This document shows, piece by piece, positions 49,431 through 63,010 of a DNA stretch of 64,000 bases. The notes under the pieces were generated by a model. That model made no database searches and was not told the origin of the DNA. It saw nothing but the letters and a program-made list of their open reading frames with translations. The position numbers and the translations under genes are program-made. Source of the stretch: Antennarius striatus (Eukaryota > Chordata > Actinopteri > Lophiiformes > Antennariidae); assembly GCF_040054535.1 (NCBI RefSeq), contig NC_090796.1:12923501-12987500 (forward strand), read 5' to 3'. How positions within the stretch are numbered: the stretch's first letter is position 1; each line of letters starts with the position of its first letter.

Positions 49431-52400
49431 ACGATGCAAGAGGGAGGTGAGTGGAGGGGGTAAGAGGAAAGTGGACAAGCAGGAGAGGGGGGGGGGAGGA
49501 CAGGGGTAGTCTTGATGTGGCTGGGCAGGAGGGGGGAGGATTGGAAGTCAGGGTCCTGCTGGGCTGAGTCGACCCTGGGGGGGAGTGGGGTATTTATACA
49601 TTCAGCACCTAAACATGATGGGGTGTGGGGGGAGGGGGTATCTCTCTCTAGCATATCGATGTCTTTTATCTCTGGTGTGTCTCTATTTTAATCCTCCTGC
49701 CTCCCTCTCACCTCTTCTGATTTCTGAATACGGCTTCGTCACATTTGATCACATGACCAAACTTTAGAGTGCGAGAAGCATCAACGCTTCTAATGCACAC
49801 ATGCATGAGACACAGACAAATCCATTGTGTCCGTGGCTGTTGCCCATCTCTGCTACGTAAAGCTACCGCTAGTTGTACGTTGTTCTCTGGAGCATTCGTC
49901 ATGCTTGGTTGCTCAACCTGAGTTCTAGGCCGGTGTCATATCCTGATCTCCTCTCTACCTGAGGTCGATGGAGACACATGCTGGTGCTTGGGAGGCTGCT
50001 GGTGATGAGGGACCAGCCAACGTGAGGAGACAGGATGTGGGCGGCGACTTGTCCCGGATAGACGTGTGTCAGTAAAACAGTGGCTGACATGGGAGGAGGC
50101 CCATGTGGTAAGAGATGTTAAAGCTTTCTGAAAGTATTAGGAGATGGTGTGAGGGTTAGACAAAGTGAGAGAAAGAGTCAGACTAATTTACAGCAGACAC
50201 ACACATGCAGATTCACATAGAATAATGGAGAAGATGGGAAATGGTTTTACAAAATTAAACGTGGACTGATTTTTGTGATTGAGGTTCATTTAGCGTTAGT
50301 TTGTTGTAATATAGTGTTTAGTTAGCACTAAATCTCATACCCACATATGGGTTTTTCACAGATTTTACAGGATGAGAAAGCTAAATATGTTAACCCATGT
50401 GAGTAATGCAAGCATCACTATCGTGCTGGTATCCAATCCTAGGCTAATGGACTGCAGTGTTTCCATCAGGAGGAATTGGTGCTGTCTAAATGTTTCTTTA
50501 TAAGCCTAGCCTTATACGATGTGAGCTGTTGAAATAACATCTCTCTTTCCCATCCTTCTACAAATCTCCTCTAGTTTGGCTGTTGACATGAATTGTCTCC
50601 ACTGATGTGCAGCTGCAGATCCGTGTTTAGGCCCCTAGTGATGTATCCTATTTGGGACGCTTCCACGTCCCAACAGCTTCAGTTTTGGAAAACGGGTAGG
50701 ATAGTGTTGATTTCTGGCTGTTGTCCGACTGTCTGAATGCATCCTGGAAAGCGTGTCTGTCCAGCGTAGCTGTGAGGAACTCCTTCAGCGGGTCCTCCTG
50801 TTTGACAGCTGGCGAGCATTCTCAATATAAGCTCTCTAATTGCTCAGAAAATTACAGCTAACGATGATTGCACTTGACATAGGCTGACATTACAGTGACA
50901 CCACAACGCCTCGTGCGCCTCAGCCCCCCCCCCCATCATCCTCACCTCCCCTTTGCTCCCTTTCCTCCTTTCCTGACACCCTCCTCAGGATGTTGTGCCA
51001 GCCCCCATTGACCAGGGCCTTGCCCCCGGTGACCGCTGTGTGGCCTCTGCTTGTTGAAACTGTCCAAAGCAGGAATGTCCCAAAGTTCAATCTACTTTGA
51101 CATTGCTTTCTGCCACCCTTCATCTATCAGACAAACCATTTGTGAACCATGTGTTTCTCTGTACTTCATGTGTGAGCTGTGCTTCATAGCTCCGTTTATG
51201 ACGGTGTTTGTTTATGGCTCTTATTTAAATGATTTGTGCTGGGGGTTTTTTTTTGTTGGTAGTCACTGAGAAACACCTGAAACACAATGATGGCAACACA
51301 GAGAAGAAATGAAGATTAGCGCATGACAGATGAATTAATGTGTGTAAATACCTGTAACTAAATATTAATTTTGAAAGATACAGAGTCACTGCAAATGCGT
51401 GCATGCAAAGATAGTAAATGTCCACATGTGCCACTGCGTGAACGTACCCGGGCACCTGCAGGCCGGGATGTGTCACCTCTTTGTCTTGTCAGTGTTAATG
51501 TGAGCATGATCAGCCAGGCGTAGAGCCGTGACAGATCAACAGACGATCCCCATGCCTCCCCCCTTTCGCCTCCCTGCCCATTGTGCGGGGATTATATATC
51601 CTTCCCAGGCATCACCTCTGGCGTATGGATTTGTTATTTAATTTTAGGTCAGAACCTGTCCGTCGCTGGTGTGGCCAGAGGATGCCCGGTAGGCAACGCG
51701 ACGTGGCAGAGAGGGTCAGCGGTGAGAGCATACTCATGGCTGAAAGCCATGGTGTCACATTGGTGCTCTGCAGCTTTAACCTGTGGCATCAACTCTTAGA
51801 ACAATGCATTTTGCCCATGTGGTGTGCACACAATCAGTATAATTGAGACAGGCACTGCAATAGCGGCAAATCCCTCCAAAAAGACGACCTTTCCATTAAA
51901 CAGCCTTGTGCAAAGCACTGTGCACAGTCAGTATTATGGGCTTGTGGCTGAGAAAGTGTAGTCATGTGTCTGGTGCGGAAATGTGAAATCAGCAAACGCA
52001 GACCTCAGATTGTACCCTGATAATAACTTTTATAGATAGAGCTTGTACAGGTCAAACGTCAGCAGAGTGTAAGAACTTTAAAGAGTCCAAATCTACCATG
52101 ACTTGTTTGTTCCTGAGAGCAATCACAGCATCACGTCACATTTGACATCATTGATGGGTATTAAAAAAATTACTTGATGAAAGATAAAAATGTGACTATT
52201 TTAGTCTAATATGGCTTCCTGTGTTCAAAATATGAGCTCATGCGACATTAACATAATGTATCCTGTCACCACAAAAAAACACACTGTAGGTGGATCCCAC
52301 AAACATGAGTGATGTGTTTGTGTGGGTGCTCTAAGGTGTCCGGTCTTAGTCAGTGGAAGTGTTACGAGTCACAGAGATGACAAAATCTTCACCACTCATC

Positions 52401-55059
52401 TTCAGCATATTCATAAATTCTTCTGTGTAATAGGATGTCACGGAGAGTGGAAAATACCACATCCACACATCATTAATGTCCTGTTTCAAGTTTCCGGTGT
52501 CTCACCTTCGATCATTTCTGTCCTTTCTTGCACTGACTATATATGATCCATTAAATATAAAATGTTTCCATCATCCCACAAACGAGCCTCTCGGTTGGTT
52601 TTTTGCTGTAGGAGTCCACCTCTGCTGTGTTCTGGTTATGAAAAGTTTGCAGTGTTGGCTTTGTGAGGGGTCTTTATATGGATAATAATGAAACAATCAT
52701 GAGTGAGGTTGTGTTTTTATTCTGGTCTCAGCTGCATCCCTGTTCTACCCTAATATGACCAAAAGTCACCCCATTTAAACAAATGTAACGACAATTTGAA
52801 TGATAAAGTGACTGGCCGATCCCTTTTACTTGTAATAAATATTTTTTGTCCACTTAGATACCAGTGGCTCTTTCTATATGGCACGACTGTCACTCTTCCC
52901 GCCGCACTGACGGAGGTGTGGCGGAAGAGAGGGTGGTGGCGTTGGTTGTTGGGGATGTCTGATGTGTTGTGACAGCGGAAGCCAGGGCTGGCGGGCGGTC
53001 ACCATGCGGCACCATATTGCCAGGCTCCCCGGGGATGAGGGATCAGCATGCCATCCTTGCCAAGAAGTGCTAATAGGCGCAACACGTCTTGCTTTCACAC
53101 ATTAAGGCAAGTGAGGGGTGACAGATCAGAGCTGTGATACTGCCGCCTGTAAGGGGAAAAAAAGGGGCTACACCAACTGTTTGCCATGCGGTGCAAGGCT
53201 AAATCTCCCTACAGTCAAGCAAAATACCAATCAATGACATGACGTGTTTGCAGACAGATCTATCTCCACCTCATAGAAGATGCCGGTGCATCCTCGCTCT
53301 TCAATAGAGTGATGCTCCGTTCCATATTGTAACTGACAATAACGCTGCAGTCGATGTGTTGAAAAAGGATCAACACTTTTTCGAAGATGTTCTCATTCAA
53401 AAGGTTAAAGGTCAAGTGGGTTGCTCCGGGCTGCAACACCTATGTCACATCTGTTACGAGAACCCACAGCTTGGACGTCCTCTGCTGAGCTGGATGCTTC
53501 ACCGTGGAAAGGAAATGAGAGCTTCTGTGCACTCGCTCTTGTTACTTCCACCTCAGGGGCCATATGGTTGATTTGGCAGATACTCAAGCACCTGACTCCA
53601 TTTGTTTGCCTCAAAGATTATTTGGAACTGTTTGTATTGAGTATGTTGGAAAAGGAGAACAAGTGATCTCAGTTCAGTTCACTGCTCCAGGGCAATTTTT
53701 CATGTTTACCCATGAATTTCTGTCAGTAATATAACTAATCAGACAATGGTATCCATTATAAAAGCCAAACTAAGCCTACAAATCTTTGGCAAAGCAATTT
53801 AAACAATGCTGAATCATTAAGCCCTTAAGTAATTTAGTCTGTCTTGGTTAAATCTTCTTATAAAGAAAGCAGCCAGATTTTAACAGCTTGTGGAAAGCCT
53901 GACACTAAAAGAGTCCAAGATGGAATGGTGATATATTACTATTGTATGGTTTTTAAATGACACAGTCAACAATCACACTTTCGTCTAATATCCTCCATTG
54001 ACGGGTTATTCACTGTACAATGTATAAACACCTGAATATCATCCTGAAGTAGTCAATATTTACAGTAATTTTGATAATGCTCAAAAAATATCCTCTTTTG
54101 GTTGGAGTGATCTTGGTTGTCTGGGTAATCCGGCTTCCCTTCAAAAAGGTCATATTTTCCATGTCAGTGAGACTCGCTGGTATTGTGAGTCAGAAGGATA
54201 ACCCGGTGAAGACCTTTACTATCTGTCAGCAACTGCTTGTTCTTCATCAAATATTAAAGTAAAAGATGATGCTGAGAGTAAAAACCATCACTTCGATCCC
54301 TAATGCTGATTGTAATTAACTTCTAGCATCTTTAATGGCTCATGTGTTATACATAAGAACATACTAATATGAATGTTGCTGAGTTACTGCACGAGACTAA
54401 ATTTTTCATACAGGATTCTAGAGGCTATCCTCTGCACTGTAATGCTAATGCAAAATTTGACAATCGTACATGAAAATGAAGTGAATGATTTATGGAGTAA
54501 CCTCTGCGTTAAACCCATTTTCTGTAAAGAGGCCGGTCTGAGTGGTCCTGGAGAACATGAGGAAAAACCGGCTGGTTCTTAGTCACATTCTGCACACACA
54601 GAGGCCTCATTGTATGTATACAAATTACCTGAAAGGAAAGAAATCTTAGCATGCCTTGTTAATATTATAAACTATAGAATATATCATTATATTCTGTGTA
54701 ATTTGTAGCCATCCTTGGCACAAGAATTTACTGTGGGATGCATGCATTTCTATCTCATCACTTCCATTGTTTTGATTGCATCTTAAGAGTTGGTATGGCA
54801 TTGTTTTTCATGATATGATATTGTTTTATATCATATGGTTTATTTTTGGATTGTTTCATATTGTATGGTAACCTACCACTCGATTTTGTGTTGTGTTGTA
54901 TCACAAAACATCATATTGCATCTCGTCATACCTCAGAGTATTGTATCGATCAAGTGTTGATCGTTTTTTCGTATTGCCTCATCTCATCTATTAATTAACA
55001 AATGTAAATGATAGAGATTCTAAATTGATCCTGGTATTACCATCAGAAATGAAGGTTCT

Positions 55060-55240
55060 CACTCTTCTATTTGTGGCTGAATGGGACCAGATTCCTGCAG
55101 CCAGGTGGGACATCTGTTGGGAAGCCTGACACAGAAAGAATGGAGGCTACACATCAGATTTATTCCCATGGATTTGGGCAGATGATCACCATCACATACG
55201 GGTTTAACGTCCAGGCTTCCACATACTTTTGGCCATAAAC
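55060..55240. mobile_element. diverged DNA-transposon (MITE-like) fragment
   Basis: The end reads CCAGGCTTCCACATACTTTTGGCCAT, close to the GGTGTCCACATACTTTTGGCCAT terminus of an abundant fish DNA element. The preceding 150 bases (GAATGGGACCAGATTCCTGCAG.., GGGAAGCCTGACACAGAAAG..) match its general text. The trailing TAGTGTA is lost, so it is a fragment. Confidence 0.5.
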
Positions 55241-56092
55241 AGTTAGTTATATTCTCTTAGTCCCATATAAGGATATAAAAGTGAATTCACTTCCCTGAGT
55301 GAGAGCATGATCTCTTCTAGCTCAAGCCACTGTATTATCTCTCTAGACTTTCCTGAGAGTGACCTAACATGCTTTAACTTAACTTTTGTTGTTCCACCAT
55401 AACTCCTCGACAAAGACTCTTGACTGGCAATACTTTTCGCTCTTCAGTCAGTCCTTTCTTTCATCCATTCATCCACTCACCCCCCCCCCCCTCTTCCCCA
55501 TTGACGCCTGCCACCCCTGGGGCCATGGTGTGTTCATTGAAGCGCTGTGTTGTACGAGTGATGTGCCTGCCATCAATATGGGTGAGTTACAGAGGTCGTC
55601 GGTTCAAACAGAGTTCACTGCGTCACACTGGCACAAGGTGCGCCGATATAATCAGTGTGAATTGTACGTGTTGGAGTGTGAGAGTGTGTAAATGTGTTTG
55701 GGATGATGGGATGAAAACATGTGTGGCTGTGAGAGGGTTTTGTCTTTGCATGACTCTGTGTGTTTGTGTGTCACTCTGTGATTTATCCGGCTTGCGTGCT
55801 CGCTCACTCAGCCTCAGCACTCCGGGTTTCGATCTCTGGCCTGGGCCTCCTGCCATCCGACATAATAACCATATTATCAATGAGGCATGTGGGACACCAG
55901 CACTGATTCCCACTTGAAGAGCAGCTGATGAATCAGTGCCTGATCAGTTGTATCACCAGAGCACTGAACGCAAAAGGTCACACAACAGTCGATACTATGG
56001 TAGTGGTTATGCTGCTTGATACAGTGAGTGCTATTTTCAGCACACACATGTGACACATTGTGTACTCTAAATAGCCTAAGTATGAAAAGTCC

Positions 56093-59000
56093 TTAAAGAT
56101 AAATCTCTGTCTTGTTATCACCTGAACTGTGATTTTTTTTTTTTACTACGAACAAACTAACAACAAAGCTGTTCAGATAGGTCAGAGGTGAGAGAAGATT
56201 TGCATCTGACGGATTATACTGGTGTCTAAATCGTGTGTCTAGATGCCAGCTTGGTGCGGAAGTGATCAACAAGCTTTCAAATTCACAGCACGTACGGTAA
56301 ATTATTGTGAACTCAGTCAAAGAGGAAGTAAAGAAAAACTCCGCCACCAGAGGAGAATCTGTAACAGGCTTCTTGTAAGTGAATTTTTCTAAAAAGGAGG
56401 TGTCATAAAAAAAAGGATGTTTTTTGATGATGAGGATAATTTTCAAAGTCTGGACATCTTTTGGGCGAACTAGTGAACGCATACCTCCTTCACCACTTAC
56501 ACAGGAAATCAAACGACCTCCTCCCGCTCCCGCAGCTTTGTTGATTGAGGGCATTAAGAGATGGTGTAAGAGGGCAGTAGGTGACTACTTTCAAAAGTGA
56601 TGATCTATTTTTGAAAGCAAACACACTTTGGTACAGAAATGCCATCATCTGGAAAGTGGTTGTTGTTTCTTCTATTACTGTAGTTCATTCACATGTATAT
56701 CAGATTTGATCATTCACATAAACGAGCCAGAATTCACAAATTCTCCTCCACTGGCACTTTATTTAGCTTTTTAAAAAAAAATTAATTCTTCAGTGGCAGT
56801 CACCTTCTATCTGAATTTAATGCTGTTTTGCACTTGTGTTTTTTAGCATCTGAGATGACTTCGAAGGATTGCACATGTATGCAAAGAGCTGAGCTTTTCA
56901 GTTTACAAGACAAACAATATGTAAATAATGACATGGCAGTAGCCCTGTCTGTTGTTTGTGTAGTTTATGTGGCCATCTAGTGGGCTGATCAAACACGTCC
57001 CAAATAGAGATGGAAAAATATTTTCTTTTCAACCTGCAAATTGATTAAATCTCAATATTTTTATTGATTATGTTTTGCCATGCTGCTGCTTTTATTTCAA
57101 AGAGGACAATTAAAAATACATAAGTATTATAAGCATTTTCATTGACTTCAACCTCTTATTCACTAAATGAATATACTTCGATTTGATTAATGGTTCATCA
57201 CATTTGTATTTGTTATTATAGATTCCATCATTAATTTTTGGGTTCCTAATGTCCAAAAATAACATTTTCTTCTGAAAGTTTTTTGGCAACTGACTGTTTC
57301 GCTAAAAGAAACTTCAGAGATTTTTTAGTTTTCTTTTAATCCCTGATTTTTCATTTCTATGATGTTCAAATTCCAAACCATTGTCACCACACTTACCAAG
57401 TGCTCTCACATTTAAAACAACCTCCACGTTTTGAACTAAACTAGTTTAGTCAGTTAGATGAAGTCATGTTTATTTCACTGGAAATTAAAGGAATTTCTTG
57501 AGTTTTTTGTGTTTTCGTTTTGTTTGCCATCAAAGAAATCTGAAAAACTCAAAAACTCCAAACCTGTAAAAATACACATAAATTCTGAATACATTGAACT
57601 TTATTATAGAATTTGACTTACGATGATAGTTTTACAATATGTTGATGTATTACTGACTTATTACATCTGAATAGAACAACCATAAAAAAAAGAAACCTGT
57701 CTGGAAGAGATCTGAGGCTTATTGGAAATGCAGAAAAAACAATGACTTCTAAGAATTTGGTGTTTTTGAGTGACGCCTGCGTTCTGCTGTCTATTTAAAG
57801 TAGTGGCAGCGTTTGTGTGTTTCTAAGTAGAGAGATGTTGTTTTTGATCAGTGAGCAGAAATGGCTGCTTTTCACCACTTATTGGCTTAGCTTGGGTGTT
57901 TTATTTATACATTTTTAAAAAATCTGTTAGGCCTCGCTTTAGGCGTCTACTTTAGCTTCTCATGTAATTCTGACATAGTTTGTGGTTTTTGGCCCGGATG
58001 GGTGGGTGCATTTTGGGTTTTTTTCCTGAGGTAGGGTATGTACAGTGGTTAGCGGCACAGCATTAAACTTGTAGGAAACAAGCTTTTTATGAAACTTGGC
58101 AGATGAAGGCAGGAGGTTTTGAGGTAAACAAAATGGGTCAGGGGCTTGTTTTCAGGAGTTCTGCTCTTTGGGGGCCAAAAGGTCAATACTGGGAACATTT
58201 ATTAAGTTCATATTTATATGGTAGAAGCCATGTGAGTGGATTAGCTGATCTTTTCTGAAATGATGTTTTATGTGCAGTAATTATTAACACAAGATTTTTG
58301 CACCTCCATAATTAAGATACAGTATATACTTTTAAAAAAATATTTTAAAAAATTATTGCTTCTGGCTCTGTTATAATTAAAAGATGTGTTGATGGCAGTC
58401 AATGTGTATTAGACAGTAATTAATACTTCTGTTTTGTTTTAGGTTCTTTTGTTTCACATTTGAGTGAAATAATAAGTTTCCTCAAATTAATGGTATAATG
58501 AGAACCCTTACCCTTTTTCACTACAGTTCATGCCCCAACTTCACCTCAAGTGAATTTACAAAAAAAAAAAAAAAAGAAGGAAAAAGGAATCAATTTAAAA
58601 ATAGTTTGTTTTTCCTTTTTTATATACACAATAAAATATATGGTAAGAGTTCTGTTAGGTGAAGCTTTTAATGTAGCATATCTAAGCAGCTAATATTAAA
58701 CCAAACTTCATTTTCTAGTGTGCACATTTAAGAACATTTGAGGATGCAGTTCATAGACTGAACACGTTATATGTGCTTTAAAGTACTCAAGAATAAAAAC
58801 GATCATTTTACTTTAAAATATTTCACATCCCCTTACAGGGCTTCATGTTTCATGAGTGTCAAAGGATTTGAGGTGAACAACAGAGAGCAAAGGATAAAGA
58901 GACCAGCTCTTAAATCACTTCAGTGCAAGTTCCAGTTTATTTATAGGAATATTTACAGACAGAAAAAGTGACTCTTTATATACCTCTGTTTTTTTTCTTT

Positions 59001-62000
59001 TTGCTTATCACACTTAAGAAGAATTTGAGTTTTCTTCCACCACTCAAATGCTGTAGTGTGGCCGTTATTTCTCATTAGTGTTGTGGAGAGTTCATTAATG
59101 TTCATTCATTAGTGTGAGGTCACCGTGTGCCTTTAACGTTACCCATGAGGATAACCCGACTCACATAAGTACTTAAAGGAGAGCTGAACTACAAGAATGA
59201 AAAATCAGACTATTCTGTTTTTTAAGGTGTAACAGTTTGCCACTTGTCTCCTGAGTTAATCAGATTTAAAATAAATATTTAACACGGATTTGATCTTTTC
59301 ACCAGCTGGTTTTGTCTGTCTGTTCATCACCTGAGTAAACCAAGGAGTCCGTTTGCTGTTAGAACACGCGATGAGAAAAAAAAAAGAAGACAACTGATGC
59401 GATAGTTTCAGTTTTTGAGGTTGACACATAGCGACCTTGAACCACGGTGTGACTGACCTCAGCACAGCATCCGTATTTGAGGATATGTTGCAGAATAAAC
59501 GTGTGTGTGTGTGTGTGTGAGACACACTGTGATCTCATGCTGGGAGTGAGCACTCTGTAATACTGCTGCTGGCCAACATGTATTGGTTGCTATGCAGCCC
59601 CCCACCCACCCACCCACATACATCCAGAACCATAAACCACAATGTAGCATCTTCCAACACTCTGTAACAAACAGCAAACATGGTAACCATGTCCTGTGTG
59701 GGTTCTATCTATCTAGGTGTGGGGACAAACTCTCATGACTGTTCTTCTATAGATCAATAAAATGACAGAAGTACCTGAACCGTACCTCTACCTCAAATTA
59801 CATAGTTTTACTTTTAAATTAAGTTTAAACCCTTGTGGGGTCACTTTTGTTTTTGGATTACATCATCAGATCAGATTGATGCGCTTCTTTCCTCGCTGCA
59901 TTTTGAATTATAAAAATATGCACCACAGATATTTTTTGTTAAAATACAATAACCAAAATCTTTCAACATTCCTTTCTGATTCAAGACTGTACTTGTGGTT
60001 ATACATGTTCAGTCTAGATCATGTGATCATTAATGACCAGAGCTTAAAAACTGATGGATTACTATTCATATTTGGGAATTAGTTGTGTAGAGGACATACC
60101 AGTACAGTACACAGTGAACAAAAGAGGAAAGGTGCAGGGTGGTACTTTTGTATAACTAGGGTATCATTTGTACTTGGTAGTTCACATGATATATAAGGAT
60201 TTTCAGACACTCCAATTATAATTTGTTGACTAATAGAGTACACGTTGCATTAGCCAAACACACTTGCAAAATACCTGTCTGTACACAATTTTAAATATCT
60301 TTACACAATGTGATATAGGAACATACATACAGCATAAAATAGTTTCATTACAGCCCTCTTGAATTTAATGTTTGAGTATCTCTGTGCTGCCTTTTTGTCG
60401 TGTCAGACTGAGTAAGTAACTCCTTTATTCATCATTAGATGTTCAATCAAGGGAAGACAAGTGTACTTATTTATGATATTTCCAGAGTTTCCTCACAGGA
60501 AGAATTTTTGCAGTGGTGGTGGCTGTGAGCAGAGGTCTTCAAATAAACTGTCTAATCATAATGTTATAAAGGCAAACAACAAAACAGCACAGACATACTG
60601 ATAGGTCCAATGGTTTAATTGTTCAGTATTCAACTGTGTGATCTTTGACACGCCGCGACTGATCAACAGGAAGTCAATCAGGAGGTGTAGATCTCTGAGG
60701 GAGAAAGTTGTAGCATCCAAATTAGCGGAAGCCACCATAGCTTATTCAGCTGTGTTGCATCGTCCGGGTTTATTTGACTCTCTCTGACAGTGTAAAATCT
60801 GTTCTTTAAAAAAAAAAGTGACAGGAGGCGTGAGTTCATGGGTCAAACATGTTTTTTAAATCAACTATTAAAACTGTTTATGAAAACATGAGCAAAGATG
60901 CCCGCAAACAGCTTGGCAAGATCTAGCTTTTTTTTTTTTTTTAAATAGACAAAATGATGTAAAAAGGATAATGATGCAGAGGCGATGCTAGTGAATGCTG
61001 AGCAAGAATGTTAGCTTATCAACAGCAGGCAATGTCTGACGATGTCTCAGCAATGTTGCTGCTTTCCTAGACGAGCGATTGGCTGTGTGAGTAGTGTTAG
61101 CATAAGCAATAGAACAATTGAATGGAAATGAGGTTTCATTTGTATTAAACCAGAATTATCCTTCAATCTAACATTTCTTGACACACTCCTGAAACAGGAA
61201 CTGGAAGTTTGCAGAGAAGGACGGTTGATCAAGAGAAGTTACCTGATGTAAAGAAATGAAACCTACATCCTACATCATCCTGTTACCGCAATCACTGCCC
61301 TGTGTGCTCTTATCTAGTACATTTCCTCGTATGTATGGGTGTATATGTGTGTGTTCTTATGTGTGTGTGTGTATAGGGACATCCCCACATTAGAAACTAC
61401 AAATGTGATTGAAAGCCTCAGATTTGCTGACATCGCTGCGACTTTCTGTCTTTTTGTTCTATAAAATAACTGCAATGCAAGCAGATCTTTGAGTTAAGAT
61501 TCCACTCATGATATAAACTAAAGCATGTATCAAAAGAAGAGTACGGTACTGTCACCCTGCAGATAGAACTTTTCGTATCGGAGACGATGCTTTAGGTATC
61601 AGATCTTCATGGTAGAGATGTACAGCAACACACATTAAAACTTGTCAGAAATCTTGATCTCATGCATCCATCTGTGTGTTTGTTCTTGAATTTTCTTTTC
61701 TTTTATCCTTGGGTCGTCTGGACATTCGTGACATCCACTTGTTTTGAAGCTCAGATCTTGAGGAAGACCCAGTTGACAATTAAAAGTTTTTGCACAGAAG
61801 CCCCATGCAGTTTTTACATCTTCCACTCCTCTCTATATACAGCAGTGTGCAAGCACATGGGAGGGACACCAACTCCAGAAGTGGTGCGTTGACATTTGCA
61901 AAAATATATCTTGATATTTTTTTGCCTTAAAGATTGACAATATAAATAGTAAATTATACAGCGAAAATATATATGGGGACTGAAAACAGACACGTTGTAT

Positions 62001-63010
62001 AGAATATGCTAACTTAAAGTGCTAAAATACTAGATTTTTAAAAATTTTTTTGGAACAGGCCGCAAGCATAAAGGTATATTCTGACCAAAAACAAAATTGC
62101 CCTACTTAATAAATAAGACACATTATGGCCCCGCCCTGCAGGGCACCGTCACAACTGCATGAACCTAACCGATCCAAACACGCTTTCATATTCATTTCAC
62201 CGGATTTCTTAGCAGATGAAAAGTGAGACTGGAATGTTTTAGAGAAACATTTCATTTCAAAGAAATGAAAGCAAATTGGCATCATCGGAATTCTTTTATC
62301 GGTGACGTTACATCCTTCCTTTAGCTTAAAAAAAAAACAACATTCCACAAAATCAAAATCCCACATGTCATTAACCTCTCCTTGGCACGTCCTCAACACA
62401 ATCTTCGTCTAACATTGTTGTAAATATAATGTGTGTGTGTAGAAAATATCCAAGCAGGTGTGAGACTTTAAAGCTAAGTGGTGAGAATAGTCTGTTTAAA
62501 AAGATGCTTCTGATCTCCTTGGTGGTTTTACTGGTGAACGCAGGAACTAACTCTCTGACATGCGGAGCCCCTGAAACCTTCCAGCCTGCCTCTCGTAACT
62601 CATCTTTGGCTTACTTTGCGAAATCAAAGTGTAGTACACTGTGAAGCGAAGAAACAACACGACACCTGGAACTGGCTGAAACCACAGAAGAACACTCATA
62701 CGGAAAAAACAGCAGCGACCCGACCCAGTAATTATACAGGCAGGACTTTATCAAGGGGCGATCTCCAAAGCATCTCCGCATGTGGACTCACAAATCCAAC
62801 GCCAACCCGTGTCTGAACACTGAAACATACCTGGGGCCCGAGCCCGTTATTTGCATCCTTACCTATAGATTATCGCACGTAGCTAACTGGTTTCGCACCA
62901 GTAAATGGATCGCCTACGTTTGACTTTCCATTTGGGCCAGGTCTACCGAACTCTTAAATGTTTTTTTAAGAGGAGAGGGCAGAAGGGAGCCGGTGGCCTG
63001 CTGGCGGCGT
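56093..63010. other. tbx21-tbkbp1 intergenic, part 4, including tbkbp1 3' UTR
   Basis: Mostly AT-rich sequence. It includes a 153-codon open frame on the minus strand at 56093-56554 that I cannot assign, a poly(A) run near 58558-58575, a (GT)n tract at 59499-59519 and a (CCCA)n run near 59599-59616. The part adjoining 63010 is the tbkbp1 3' UTR. Candidate minus-strand AATAAA signals are at 60769-60774 and 60424-60429, implying a 3' UTR of 2 kb or more. Confidence 0.45.

Larger units (their letters stand above)
49021..56092. other. tbx21-tbkbp1 intergenic, part 3
   Basis: No gene is recognised. Several GC-richer blocks (49140-49660, 50740-51050, 51410-51760, 52880-53160, 55480-55960) alternate with AT-rich sequence. 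A diverged DNA-transposon fragment is at 55060-55240. A degenerate simple repeat is at 54790-54985. Open frames of up to 165 codons fall in the GC-richer blocks and have no recognisable domains. Confidence 0.5.

Noticed and set aside
58030..58050. let-7-like TGAGGTAGGGTATGTA
   Set aside because: Only the first eight bases match let-7 and no hairpin partner is visible nearby.
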